Origin: Pseudomonas sp. MWU15-20650
Lineage (GTDB): Bacteria > Pseudomonadota > Gammaproteobacteria > Pseudomonadales > Pseudomonadaceae
Length of the DNA stretch: 61,682 nucleotides
Direction of reading: 5' to 3'
Assembly: GCF_023242475.1 (NCBI RefSeq)
Contig: NZ_JALJFG010000040.1
Span: 1-61,682 of the forward strand
Part shown: one piece after another, positions 41,956 to 50,900 of the stretch
Numbering within the stretch: the first letter of the stretch is position 1
How the letters are laid out: the number at the start of each line of letters is the position of its first letter
The notes under the pieces: generated by a model
Seen by the model: only the letters and a program-made list of their open reading frames with translations
What the model was told of the DNA's origin: nothing
The model's database searches: none
Program-made: the position numbers and the translations under genes

Positions 41956-44245
41956 GCACCCACAGGTCCAGCAGGGCATTGAGTTCTTCGCGGCGAAACG
42001 GCTTGGCCAGGTAATCACTCATCCCCGCCGCCCGGCAACGTTCGCGCTCTTCGGACAGCGCGTTGGCGGTCAAGGCGACGATGGGCAGGTCCGGCCAGCG
42101 CCCGCTGCGGCGAATTTGCCGGCTCGCTTCGTAGCCATCCATCACCGGCATGTTGCAATCCATCAGGACCATGTCGAAGCGCTGGTCCTCGAGGAGCTTG
42201 AGCGCTTCGCCACCATGGGCCGCCACAATCACCTCACATCCAAGCTTGCTGAGCATCCCCTTGGCCACCAGTTGATTGACCGGGTTGTCCTCCACCAGCA
42301 GGATGCGTGCCCGGTGAGCGAGGGGCGGGGCTTCCATCTGGATGGGGTCGAGGATCAGTTGCGCATCGCTGCGCAGGTTACGTTGCAGGATCTGGTACAG
42401 CGCATTACGGCTCAATGGGCGTGCTTGTTGCTGGAGCGGCGCCAGGGCTGCCACCTCTTCGCTGGGCATGAAATTGCCATAGGCGGTGATCAGCAGGATC
42501 GGCGCGGTAATCGCTGGGCGCAGACGGAACAGGCATTCCGGGCAATCGGTAATCAACAGGTCGGGAGTCAACCCGCTCAAGTCATCGTCCTGGGAATAGC
42601 AGCGTGGCGTCAGCCCCCAATAGGGCAGCAGGCGGGTGAGCAGTTCCGTCAAGCCGCCGCCGGCGCTGGTGATGGCAATGACTTCTCCGGTGAGCGGAGT
42701 GTACCGAGTGGCCGGCAAATGGGGGGGCAGCGGCAGCTCGGCGCAGAATTGGCTGCCAAAGCCCACCTCCGAACTGATACTCAAACGACCTTTCATGGCT
42801 TCGCACAGGTTGCGAGTCAACGCCAGCCCCAGGCCTGTGCCGCCAAATTGCCGGGTGATGCCGGCGCCGGCCTGGGTGAACGGCTGGAAAATCTTTACCT
42901 GCGCTTCCTGGGCAATCCCGATGCCCGTGTCACACACTTCAATGTTGACCAGACCTTCGTGGGCACTCAGGCGCACGTCGACGCGGCCGAAACGCGTGAA
43001 CTTCAAGGCATTGGAGAGCAAGTTGCTGACGATTTGCCGCACGCGTGTCGGGTCGCCAATGACCTGGGCGGGAAACTGCGGGTCGATCAGGCAGGTCAGC
43101 TCCACACTCGGCGCGGCGTTCTGCGACAGCAAGTTGGCGGTGTCTTCCACCAGTGAGCCCAGGTCGAACGGGATACGCTCCAGCTCCAATTGGCCGGCGT
43201 CGAACTTGGACAGGTCGAGGATATCGTTGAGTAACTCGACCAGCACCTTGCCCGAGTCATGGGCGATGGACAGTTGTTGGCGCTGCTCGGCGTTCAGCGG
43301 GCTGTCCAGCGACAGCGCGATCATCCCCAACAGCCCGTTGAGCGGCGTGCGAATTTCATGGCTCATATTGGCCAGGAACGCCGCCCGGGCCTGAGCCATG
43401 CCCAGCGCAGTCATTTTCGCGGCCTCCAGCTCATCGTTGGATTGGCTCAAGCGTTGGTTGCTCGCCTTGAGCTCCAGCGTGCGTGCGGAGACGATATTTT
43501 CCAGTTGGCCCAGGTATTCCGTGAGGCGATCCTCGGCGTGGCGCCGCTGCTGGATTTCGGTTTCCATGTTTTCGAATTGCTGGTTGGCGACGCTGACCAG
43601 CACGCCGATTTCGTCATGCTCATGCCCCGGTGGGCAATCCAGGCGGGCCTGTTTACGCGTACTCAATTCTCGAATGATGCGCACCAGGGGTTGGGTGAGC
43701 ATCACATAGAACAGGCCCAGCAGGATCCCGGTCAGGAGCAGGCTGCGGGCAAATCCGTTGAGCAGGGTGATTTCGGCGCGACGTAGGAAACGGCTGCCAA
43801 AAGCATAGGTGTCCACATCAAGGAGCAGCACACCAAGGGACTCATTGGGCATATGGCTGAGGTACAGCCGGTCCTCGAACAGGCGGTTGGCGCCAAACAG
43901 AAAATCGCTGATGGGCCTGTAGTTACTTTCCTTGCGTGGCCGGTCGACGTCAGCCAGGACCACACCATTGTTGTCGATCAGCCGCGCGTGAGTGATGGCC
44001 GGGGAGCGCAGCAGGCCCAGGGTCAATTCCTGGGCAAGTTCGGCATCGATGTTGTAGGCGATCCGTGAGGCGGGGTTATGGCTGATTTCGATCAGCGAGC
44101 TGATTTCACGGTTGATGGATGCGTCTTCACTGGCATAATCAATGCCGATTTGGATCAGGCTGAGCAAGGTTCCCAAGACGAAACCGACCAGCACAGTCAA
44201 TCTGGCTTGTTTATAAGACAAGCGGTGGGCGAACTTGATATCCAT
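41936..44245 (-). CDS. sagS: Hybrid sensor kinase SagS
   Basis: 769-residue membrane hybrid kinase; in P. aeruginosa SagS switches biofilm formation and tolerance and signals to HptB. Membrane helix about 14-36, periplasmic sensor (about 37-160, HmsP-like), second helix about 165-185, HAMP-like linker, coiled coil, HisKA with His296 (FLANMSHEIRTPLNG), ATPase (DTGIGI, GGTGLGLAL), a degraded receiver (about 520-630) and a true receiver with Asp696 (VLMDCNMPVMDGYEAS). No HPt domain. Start ATG 44245; 45 upstream residues rejected. Antisense overlap with ospR at its 3' end. Confidence 0.92.
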   Translation of the reverse strand: MDIKFAHRLSYKQARLTVLVGFVLGTLLSLIQIGIDYASEDASINREISSLIEISHNPASRIAYNIDAELAQELTLGLLRSPAITHARLIDNNGVVLADVDRPRKESNYRPISDFLFGANRLFEDRLYLSHMPNESLGVLLLDVDTYAFGSRFLRRAEITLLNGFARSLLLTGILLGLFYVMLTQPLVRIIRELSTRKQARLDCPPGHEHDEIGVLVSVANQQFENMETEIQQRRHAEDRLTEYLGQLENIVSARTLELKASNQRLSQSNDELEAAKMTALGMAQARAAFLANMSHEIRTPLNGLLGMIALSLDSPLNAEQRQQLSIAHDSGKVLVELLNDILDLSKFDAGQLELERIPFDLGSLVEDTANLLSQNAAPSVELTCLIDPQFPAQVIGDPTRVRQIVSNLLSNALKFTRFGRVDVRLSAHEGLVNIEVCDTGIGIAQEAQVKIFQPFTQAGAGITRQFGGTGLGLALTRNLCEAMKGRLSISSEVGFGSQFCAELPLPPHLPATRYTPLTGEVIAITSAGGGLTELLTRLLPYWGLTPRCYSQDDDLSGLTPDLLITDCPECLFRLRPAITAPILLITAYGNFMPSEEVAALAPLQQQARPLSRNALYQILQRNLRSDAQLILDPIQMEAPPLAHRARILLVEDNPVNQLVAKGMLSKLGCEVIVAAHGGEALKLLEDQRFDMVLMDCNMPVMDGYEASRQIRRSGRWPDLPIVALTANALSEERERCRAAGMSDYLAKPFRREELNALLDLWVPTTTSL

Positions 44246-44410
44246 CGAGTGTTGAACCACTTCACGTTTCCCTTCGCCCGGCAAGCATAGCTGAACATCC
44301 ACAAGCTCTGGCTTGCCCGGCATGAATCGTTTTTTTGACGCAGCCTTGTGCGGTCTGCCACAGGGTTGCCAATACGCCATCTTTTACAAGAACTTGCCAG
44401 AGGAATAGAC

Positions 44411-45301
44411 ATGGATTCGCGATTGAATGCCTTTCTTGAACGGGCCGATGCGGTACTGGCGCGCCTGGAACCCTTGTTACCTGCCCCTCGCCAATCTATC
44501 GACTGGAACCAGTGCCTGGCCGCGCGTTGGCAGCGCGAAGGCCGCAGCGGTTTTCTGTTGCCGCTGGACGTGAGCCTGGATATGCGCCTGTCGGACCTGA
44601 TCGGCGTGGACAAGCAACGTGAACAACTGGCTCGCAACACCCAGCAGTTTCTCGATGGCCTGCCCGCCAACCATGCACTGTTATGGGGTTCGCGCGGTAC
44701 TGGCAAGTCTTCCATGGTCCGCGCGTTGCTCGCCCAGCACGCCAAGGCCGGCCTGCGCTTGATCGAAATCGAGCGTGATCACCTGGCCGACCTGCCACGC
44801 GTGGTTGAGCAACTGATCAAGCTGCCGCAACGGTTCATCCTGTTTTGTGATGACTTGTCGTTTGAGGCCGGCGAAGGCGACTATCGCGTGCTCAAGAGTG
44901 TGCTGGACGGCTCCCTGGAGCAGGCGCCGGAAAACGTGTTGTTGTATGCCACCTCCAACCGTCGCCATCTGGTGCCGGAAAACCAGAGCGACAACGACAA
45001 TTGGAAGCGCGTAGACGGCGAACTGCACCCGAGCGAGGCGGTTGAGGACAAGATTGCCTTGTCCGACCGATTCGGCTTGTGGCTGTCGTTCTACCCGTTT
45101 AGCCAGGAGCACTTCCTGGATGTGGTGGAGCACTGGATCGGTGAGTTGGCGAGCAAGGCCGGCTTGCAGTGGCAGCGCGATGAACAACTTGATGTCCTCG
45201 CGGTACGCTGGGCCACCGGGCGCGGTAACCGCAACGGCCGTTGTGCCTATCAGTTCGCTCGTTACTGGGTGGGTCTTAAATTGCTGGAGCGTCAACCATG
45301 A
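44411..45301 (+). CDS. DUF815-family ATPase
   Basis: 296-residue AAA+-like protein. Walker A HALLWGSRGTGKSSMVRAL, Walker B FILFCDDLSF, sensor NVLLYATSNRRHLV, then DKIALSDRFGLWLSFYPFSQEHFL and an arginine-finger-like RNRNGRCAYQFARYW. Function unknown; the family is widespread. GAGGAAT precedes ATG 44411. Overlaps msrC by four bases (ATGA), so the two are coexpressed. Confidence 0.88.
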   Translation: MDSRLNAFLERADAVLARLEPLLPAPRQSIDWNQCLAARWQREGRSGFLLPLDVSLDMRLSDLIGVDKQREQLARNTQQFLDGLPANHALLWGSRGTGKSSMVRALLAQHAKAGLRLIEIERDHLADLPRVVEQLIKLPQRFILFCDDLSFEAGEGDYRVLKSVLDGSLEQAPENVLLYATSNRRHLVPENQSDNDNWKRVDGELHPSEAVEDKIALSDRFGLWLSFYPFSQEHFLDVVEHWIGELASKAGLQWQRDEQLDVLAVRWATGRGNRNGRCAYQFARYWVGLKLLERQP

Positions 45302-45780
45302 TCGATTTACAACAGGCCGGTACCGGCCTTGATGGCTATGCCCTGCTGTGTGCGCAACTGGAGTCACTGTTGGCGGATGAGCGGGATTTTATTGCCAACA
45401 GTGCGCAGTTCTCTGCGTTCCTGTTCAACCAGTTGGATGACCTGAATTGGGCAGGCTTCTATCTCAATCGTAATGAGGAACTGGTGCTCGGGCCATTCCA
45501 GGGGCAGATCGCCTGTGTGCGAATCCCGTTCGGGCGTGGCGTATGCGGGGCGGCGGCTGCCTCACGGCAAACCCAGCGGGTGGAAGACGTGCATGCGTTC
45601 CCCGGGCATATCGCCTGTGACAGTGCCTCGAACAGTGAGCTGGTGGTGCCCTTGGTCAAGGACGGCCACTTGATTGGCGTCCTCGACCTCGACAGTCCGC
45701 AGTTGGCCCGTTTCACACCTCAGGACCAAACGGGTATCGAGCAACTGGCTGCGATCTTCTTGCGTTTGACCGATTGCTGA
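45298..45780 (+). CDS. msrC: Free methionine-(R)-sulfoxide reductase (fRMsr)
   Basis: 160-residue GAF-domain enzyme that reduces free Met-R-sulfoxide. Three cysteines at 73, 83 and 107 (IACVRIPFGRGVCG, GHIACDSAS) have exactly the spacing of Cys84/94/118 in E. coli YebR. Ends about 30 bases before the convergent kinase gene. Completes, with MsrB, the repair of Met-R-sulfoxide in free and protein-bound forms. Confidence 0.95.
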   Translation: MIDLQQAGTGLDGYALLCAQLESLLADERDFIANSAQFSAFLFNQLDDLNWAGFYLNRNEELVLGPFQGQIACVRIPFGRGVCGAAAASRQTQRVEDVHAFPGHIACDSASNSELVVPLVKDGHLIGVLDLDSPQLARFTPQDQTGIEQLAAIFLRLTDC

Positions 45781-45788
45781 AGCAGCGA

Positions 45789-45808
45789 GGCAGGGGCGTG
45801 CCCCTGTC
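45789..45808. terminator. Weak hairpin between msrC and kinase gene
   Basis: CAGGGGC / GCCCCTG inverted repeat with 2-base loop between convergent stop codons; no clear T-run on either side. Confidence 0.35.
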
Positions 45809-45810
45809 TC

Positions 45811-48800
45811 TCATTGGCCATCCAGGTCATGAAGTTGAGCTTGCAGTGTCCTTTCCAGTTCCAGCATGAGTTTTTCCAGGGCTTTGATACCGGCTTCGAT
45901 CACCGACCTATCCTCATGGCGGGAACAGGCTTGCTCCAAAGCTTCGCATTGCCCGGTCAACGAGTGGGCTTGAACGATACGCGCGGCTCCCTTGATTTTG
46001 TGGGCTTGCTCAATGATCTCCGCAGGCGTTGCCTGCCCATTCAGCAGGTCAATAAGTACCTTGCGGTCGTGACGGCTACTGCTCAACAGTTCGTCCAGCA
46101 GGCGTCGACACAATTGCGGATCACCGCCGGTCAGCGCCTCCAGGCAGTCCATGTCCAGCCGTTGGCTCGTAGACCGAGGGGCGATTTGTGCCAGTTGCCG
46201 TTCCAGTACCGTAAGGCTGATGGGCTTGAACAGGCAGTCATCCATGCCAGCTTCCACGCACCGTTGCCTTTCTTCTGGCTGAGCATTGGCGGTAAAGCCC
46301 AGCACCACACAGGGCGCCAACTGTTCACGCTGTTCATACTCGCGGATGGAACGACTCAACTCGTAGCCATTCATGATGGGCATGTTGCAGTCTGCGATCA
46401 CCAGGTCGAAATGCTCCTGGCGCCAGGCTTGGAAACCGGCAGCACCGTGCTCGGCGGCGGTGAATTGGTGGCCAAGGTAGCCCAGTTGTTGGCACATCAG
46501 CAGACGGTTCGCCGGGTGGTCATCTACCACCAGCACGTTCAGCACCGGTGTGGAGGCGGGTGCCACGGGCTTGTGTTCGCCTACGGCCTCGATCGGGTGC
46601 AGGCGGGGCATCCTCAGATTGACATGCACCTGGGTGCCTACCATGGGCACACTGCTCAGGCTTAACTGGCCGCCCATCATTGCGCAGAGGCTGCGGCAGA
46701 TCACCAGACCCAACCCCGCACCGCTCCTGGCCAGTTGCCCGGAATTGTCCGCTTGGGCGAATGGTTCGAACAGGCGCAGTTGGTCGTCCCGATTAATGCC
46801 AATGCCGGTGTCTTCGACAACCAGTTTCAGCTCGATCTGTTCCGGCGCCTCAGTCGGCTGGAGCTCCACTTTAATCTTCACCTGCCCGCGTTCGGTGAAC
46901 TTGATGGCGTTACTTACGAGGTTGGACAGTACTTGCTTGAAACGCAGCGGGTCTATCTGGACTTCGATGTCGTTCTGGTCGGGCTTGAACTCCAGCTGCA
47001 GGCTTAGGGTCTTCTGGCGAGCAAGACCATCGAATACACGTACCACGGACTCAATGACCTCCCGCAGGTTAACGCGTTCCGGAGCCAGGCTGAGACGGCC
47101 CGACTCAATGCGTGCGATGTCCAGAATATCGCCGATCAGCTCCAGCAGGTCCTTGGCCGAGTTGTACGCCACTTCAATGGCCGGGCGGTCCAGATGCCCT
47201 TGGTCGGCGCGCTTGAGCGTCAGTTCGAGCATGCCGATCACAGCGTTCATCGGCGTGCGGATCTCGTGGCTCATGGTGGCAAGAAACGTGCTTTTTGCGC
47301 GATTGGCCTCGTCGGCGCGCTCCTTGGCGGCGCGTAGTTCATCAAACAATTGGCGCCGGTCACTGATGTCGATCCAGCCCCCGATAATGCCTTGGACTTC
47401 GCCGGTGGAATCGCGATAGGGCAGGATCCAGTGGTAGATGGTCAGTTTCTTCTCGTGAATATGCAGGGTTCGATCCAGGATCAGCGGGTTGCCCTCGGCC
47501 ACCACCCGCAGATAGTCAGCATGGTACTGCGCCGCCTCCGACGCCAGGGCCATGCTCATCTGGGTCACGCTTTTGCCAATCACGTCTTCTCGCCTGACGT
47601 CGAACACTTGCAGGTAGCTGTCGTTGCAGGTTTGCAGCAGACCGCTGCGGTCACGGACGTAGATCGGATGTGGGGTTTCATTGACCAGCGCGCGCATGAA
47701 TTCGAACTGGTCGTTGAGGGCGCGCTCGGCCATTTTTCGCTGCTTGATCTGGCGACGCATGTAGGCGTTCCAGGCCAGGGAAATCAGTAGCAGCAACCCT
47801 GTGCCGATAATGATCCGTGCGATGAACTCGTGGTAGTTGCGCCAGTAACTGTCGGATGCGGCGGTGTAGCCACGCCAACGACTGTTGATCACCCCCATTT
47901 CATCCGGGGCGATACTGAGCAGCGCCTTATCAAGGATTGAACTCAGTTCGGTGGCGTGGCGCGAGGTTGCGAGGGTAAACGCTGCTGGGGTTGTTCCGAT
48001 GCTGGAGCTGATCTGCAGCTTGTCCTGGAAGACCTGTGAAGACAGGACGTAGTTGGCGATCACCAGCGTGTTAACGGCGCCGTCCACTTGCCCCTGTGCG
48101 AGCAGTTCCGAGGCCCTGAAGGTATCGCTGGTTTCCACCAGGTGAACCTGTGGGAAGTCGCTGCGCAGGGTGGAGGTAAGGGGGTTGCCTTCGGTTATCG
48201 CCAAGCGTTTGCCCGCCATCTGCTCCATGTTCGAAGGGGCTCCGGGCTCTTTGCGTGTCAACAGTACGTAGGAATTTTCCAGGTAGGGACGGCTGAAATT
48301 GAGCTGTGTGTCTCGTGCATTGCTTGGAACAATGGCCCCGATGATGTCGACTTTCTGGGTAGTGACTTGCTCGATCATCGAATTGACATCCCGCCCGCGT
48401 TGGATCGAGAAGCGCAGGCCGGTGCGCAAGCGAATCAGCTCCAGGAGGTCGGCAGTGATACCGCGGAAGTTACCGTCGGCATCGAAGAACGTGAGCGGCG
48501 CAAACGTTTCGTTCACGATGACTTTCACCACGGGGTGCTCTCTGAGCCAGCGTTCTTCACGCTGGGTCAGTTGCAGCTTCTTATCGGTCAGCAGGATGTC
48601 GCTGCCGGCGCTCCAGCGCTTGGCAATGCTATCGCGTTCGTTGATGGGGACCGCTGCCAGTACCGAGTCGACGATGCTCAAGAGAATCCGGTCCTCCTGG
48701 CGCAGCGCAAAGCTGAACCCAAAAGCTTCATGCTTGCCGAAGTTGGCCATATGGATGTTTTTGAGGTAGCCCTTGTTAATCATGTAGTGGGTGGAAATGG

Positions 48801-49458
48801 TGTCACCGAGAAACACATCCGCCTGGTCGAATGCCACCGCATTCAAGGCATTTTGATAAGAGGGATAGCTGCGGATGATTGCCTTGGGGTACAGCCTCTG
48901 CACTTCATTGAGCGGCAGGTAATGGTAGACAAGGCTCAGGCGCAATCCTGCCAGGCCATCGTTGAGGCTGCGTGTTTCTCCCTCGCGCGTGACCAGTACG
49001 GGTTGGTCCACCGCGTAGGGGGCTGACAGAATGAGATTCGGGTTTGCGGCCTCAAAGCCATTGGAGGAACCCAGCACATCAATTTCACCGTTTTCCAGGG
49101 CCTGGATGGAAGCCTCCCGGGAAGCATAGCGTACGACCTTGACCGGCAATGAGAGCGCCTTGGCCAGCAGCCCTGCGTAATCAGCGGTGAGACCTTCATA
49201 ATCATAGCCGCTTGAGGTGAGGTCGAAGGGTGGGTAGTCAGGTGCGGAGGTACCCAGCACCAGTTCGCGTTTGTGCTGTAGCCATTGGCGCTGAGCCTTG
49301 TCAAATTGAGTGTCCAGTTGAACGCTGCCCGCACGACTCAATAAGTTGAAATGCTCCGGTTTGGTGGGGTGCTCCGCGAGCACGACGGTGCTGAAGCACA
49401 AGCCGGCACTCAATATAATCAGATAGTCCTTTATACGCCTGGGCATCCGCTTTCTCAC
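45811..49458 (-). CDS. BvgS/EvgS-type unorthodox hybrid kinase
   Basis: 1215 residues. Signal/anchor about 10-28; two Venus-flytrap (SBP_bac_3) domains about 65-285 and 310-525; membrane helix 545-567; PAS about 580-700; HisKA with His731 (FLATMSHEIRTPMNA); ATPase (VEDTGIGI, GAGLGLVI); receiver with Asp1023 (VIADCNMPIMNGYEL); HPt with His1153 (QAHKIKGAARIVQ). Same layout as BvgS, EvgS and Pseudomonas RocS kinases. The GTG start at 49458 overlaps the regulator stop (GTGA); ATG 49446 is an alternative. Partner: response regulator at 49455-50081. Confidence 0.95.
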   Translation of the reverse strand: MRKRMPRRIKDYLIILSAGLCFSTVVLAEHPTKPEHFNLLSRAGSVQLDTQFDKAQRQWLQHKRELVLGTSAPDYPPFDLTSSGYDYEGLTADYAGLLAKALSLPVKVVRYASREASIQALENGEIDVLGSSNGFEAANPNLILSAPYAVDQPVLVTREGETRSLNDGLAGLRLSLVYHYLPLNEVQRLYPKAIIRSYPSYQNALNAVAFDQADVFLGDTISTHYMINKGYLKNIHMANFGKHEAFGFSFALRQEDRILLSIVDSVLAAVPINERDSIAKRWSAGSDILLTDKKLQLTQREERWLREHPVVKVIVNETFAPLTFFDADGNFRGITADLLELIRLRTGLRFSIQRGRDVNSMIEQVTTQKVDIIGAIVPSNARDTQLNFSRPYLENSYVLLTRKEPGAPSNMEQMAGKRLAITEGNPLTSTLRSDFPQVHLVETSDTFRASELLAQGQVDGAVNTLVIANYVLSSQVFQDKLQISSSIGTTPAAFTLATSRHATELSSILDKALLSIAPDEMGVINSRWRGYTAASDSYWRNYHEFIARIIIGTGLLLLISLAWNAYMRRQIKQRKMAERALNDQFEFMRALVNETPHPIYVRDRSGLLQTCNDSYLQVFDVRREDVIGKSVTQMSMALASEAAQYHADYLRVVAEGNPLILDRTLHIHEKKLTIYHWILPYRDSTGEVQGIIGGWIDISDRRQLFDELRAAKERADEANRAKSTFLATMSHEIRTPMNAVIGMLELTLKRADQGHLDRPAIEVAYNSAKDLLELIGDILDIARIESGRLSLAPERVNLREVIESVVRVFDGLARQKTLSLQLEFKPDQNDIEVQIDPLRFKQVLSNLVSNAIKFTERGQVKIKVELQPTEAPEQIELKLVVEDTGIGINRDDQLRLFEPFAQADNSGQLARSGAGLGLVICRSLCAMMGGQLSLSSVPMVGTQVHVNLRMPRLHPIEAVGEHKPVAPASTPVLNVLVVDDHPANRLLMCQQLGYLGHQFTAAEHGAAGFQAWRQEHFDLVIADCNMPIMNGYELSRSIREYEQREQLAPCVVLGFTANAQPEERQRCVEAGMDDCLFKPISLTVLERQLAQIAPRSTSQRLDMDCLEALTGGDPQLCRRLLDELLSSSRHDRKVLIDLLNGQATPAEIIEQAHKIKGAARIVQAHSLTGQCEALEQACSRHEDRSVIEAGIKALEKLMLELERTLQAQLHDLDGQ

Positions 49459-50081
49459 ACTAGCGCGTTTCGTTTTGCCATCTCGATGAGTTCTACCAAG
49501 GATTTGGCCTTGAGTTTTTGCATGAGCCTCTTTTTATAAGTGCTGACGGTCTTGTTACTTAAAAACATACCTTTGGCTATTTCTTTGTTAGTTCGGCCTT
49601 GTGCAAAAAGTTGCAATACCATCAGCTCCCGGTCGTTGACTGTTTTAAATAGTTCGAGCTCCTGAAAGTCCACGCCCTCCGTTCCGTTGGCATTCAACGC
49701 TTGGCTGGGGAAGTAGTTGTAGCCGGACAGGACGGCGCGGATGGCGCTCAGTAACTCGCTCAGGTCACCCTCTTTGCACACATAGCCCTCAGCGCCCGAG
49801 CGCATGCACCGCGTGGCAAACAAGGTGGGGCACTGGGCCGTGAGTACCAGGGTTTTCATCGAGGTGTTCATGGCGTTGAACCGACAGAGCACTTCAAGGC
49901 CGTCAAGTTTAGGGATGCTGATGTCGAGAATGACCAGGTCTGGAAGGCATTCGCGGACCATTTGTATGGCGTCGCATCCATTGTCTGTTTCGCCGACGAC
50001 TTTGTAACCTTCGTGTTCCAGTAACATCCGAATGGCAAGCCGTATAACAGGGTGGTCATCGATAATAAAAACTGAATTCAT
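49455..50081 (-). CDS. NarL/BvgA-type response regulator
   Basis: 208-residue LuxR-family regulator: receiver 1-120 with FIIDDHPVIRLAIRMLLE, phospho-Asp in DLVILDISIPKLDGLE (near residue 54) and Lys in YVCKEGDLSELL; C-terminal helix-turn-helix NDRELMVLQLFAQGRTNKEIAKGMFLSNKTVSTYKKRLMQKL. Start at ATG 50081; a 12-residue extension has no ribosome site. First gene of a two-gene operon with the kinase. Confidence 0.95.
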   Translation of the reverse strand: MNSVFIIDDHPVIRLAIRMLLEHEGYKVVGETDNGCDAIQMVRECLPDLVILDISIPKLDGLEVLCRFNAMNTSMKTLVLTAQCPTLFATRCMRSGAEGYVCKEGDLSELLSAIRAVLSGYNYFPSQALNANGTEGVDFQELELFKTVNDRELMVLQLFAQGRTNKEIAKGMFLSNKTVSTYKKRLMQKLKAKSLVELIEMAKRNALV

Positions 50082-50163
50082 AGTCACATTCCATGCCGGT
50101 GCAAATAAAGCGGGCACATTAGCTCAGAAGATGAGTGAACAGCATGAAGCTCGGGGGGAGTAG

Positions 50164-50325
50164 ATGCAAAACAGGAAAGTTCCTACGTGTAAAAAGTCTG
50201 CGCCCTACAAGTTGGACGGTAATCGTGACATCGGATGTCAGTGTTTGAAGGTAATTGCTGCAAGTGAGAGTGCCAGGGATTTTACGCCGGGGCTCACGTC
50301 GAATTTCTTTGGTGGGGATGTTTAG
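50164..50325 (+). CDS. Possible 53-residue small protein
   Basis: ATG 50164 is preceded by GGGGGGAG at 50153-50160, among the best ribosome sites in the window, and the frame runs 53 codons to TAG. The product is basic at its start (KVPTCKKSAPYK), with Cys9 and a CxC pair (Cys25, Cys27). A 10-codon frame from ATG 50131 ends at TAG 50161-50163, directly abutting this start, which could couple translation. It lies on the plus strand between two minus-strand regulator genes. No family recognised and only modest coding bias, so this is tentative. Confidence 0.4.
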   Translation: MQNRKVPTCKKSAPYKLDGNRDIGCQCLKVIAASESARDFTPGLTSNFFGGDV

Positions 50326-50336
50326 AGTCCTACAAT

Positions 50337-50732
50337 TTATACGTTGAAAGTTGATGAGATCAAACGTTCAAGTTCATCTTTGTTCAGCGGCTTGGACAAA
50401 TAGCCGAGTAGCGGAAGGTTTCGTTGTGAGGCTTGTGTCGTCAGCTTGATCAGATCCTCTGCCGGCAGCCCGCTCAGCAGGATCGCGCGGGTGACATAGC
50501 GTCGACGACTGGCGATTTCCACCAGCTCAAGCCCAGGTAGGTCAGGCAGGCACTGGTCGCATAGCATAAGGTCGAAGGGCTGTTCGGACTGGATCATCGT
50601 ACGGATCGCCTGCTCGGCATTTTCCACTGGGGTCAGTTGGTCGAAGCCGTAGCTTTTGAGCAGGCATTGGGTGGCCAGGAGTTGAAAGGGATGATCCTCC
50701 ACCAAAAGAATACGAAGGGTGTATCTGGACAT
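50337..50732 (-). CDS. Stand-alone receiver-domain protein
   Basis: 131-residue receiver domain only: acidic pocket ILLVEDHPFQ, phospho-Asp in DLMLCDQCLPDLPGLE, Lys in GYLSKPLNKDELE. No output domain follows before the stop. The sequence pattern is RocR-like in its receiver (PFQ after the acidic pair), but the EAL domain that RocR carries is missing. ATG 50732. It may act as a phosphate sink or a shuttle for the adjacent BvgS-like kinase. Confidence 0.85.
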   Translation of the reverse strand: MSRYTLRILLVEDHPFQLLATQCLLKSYGFDQLTPVENAEQAIRTMIQSEQPFDLMLCDQCLPDLPGLELVEIASRRRYVTRAILLSGLPAEDLIKLTTQASQRNLPLLGYLSKPLNKDELERLISSTFNV

Positions 50733-50900
50733 AGAGAGCACACAGTGAGTCAGGCGCCGATGGAGGGCGTAGGAAGTGCCTCATCTGGTCCGCCAGGAGC
50801 GTGCGTGATTATTCTTCGGGCGTTTGTAAGAATTCGATCAGGCCGCTCTGTTCCCATCGTAGGGGAATTCCTTTCAGGGAACAGGCTGCTTCCTCGAGTC

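Noticed and set aside
50742..50900. Search for a further regulator gene between the lone receiver and dgt
   Set aside because: No frame longer than about 30 codons with a ribosome site; probably promoter for the receiver gene and the end of dgt.
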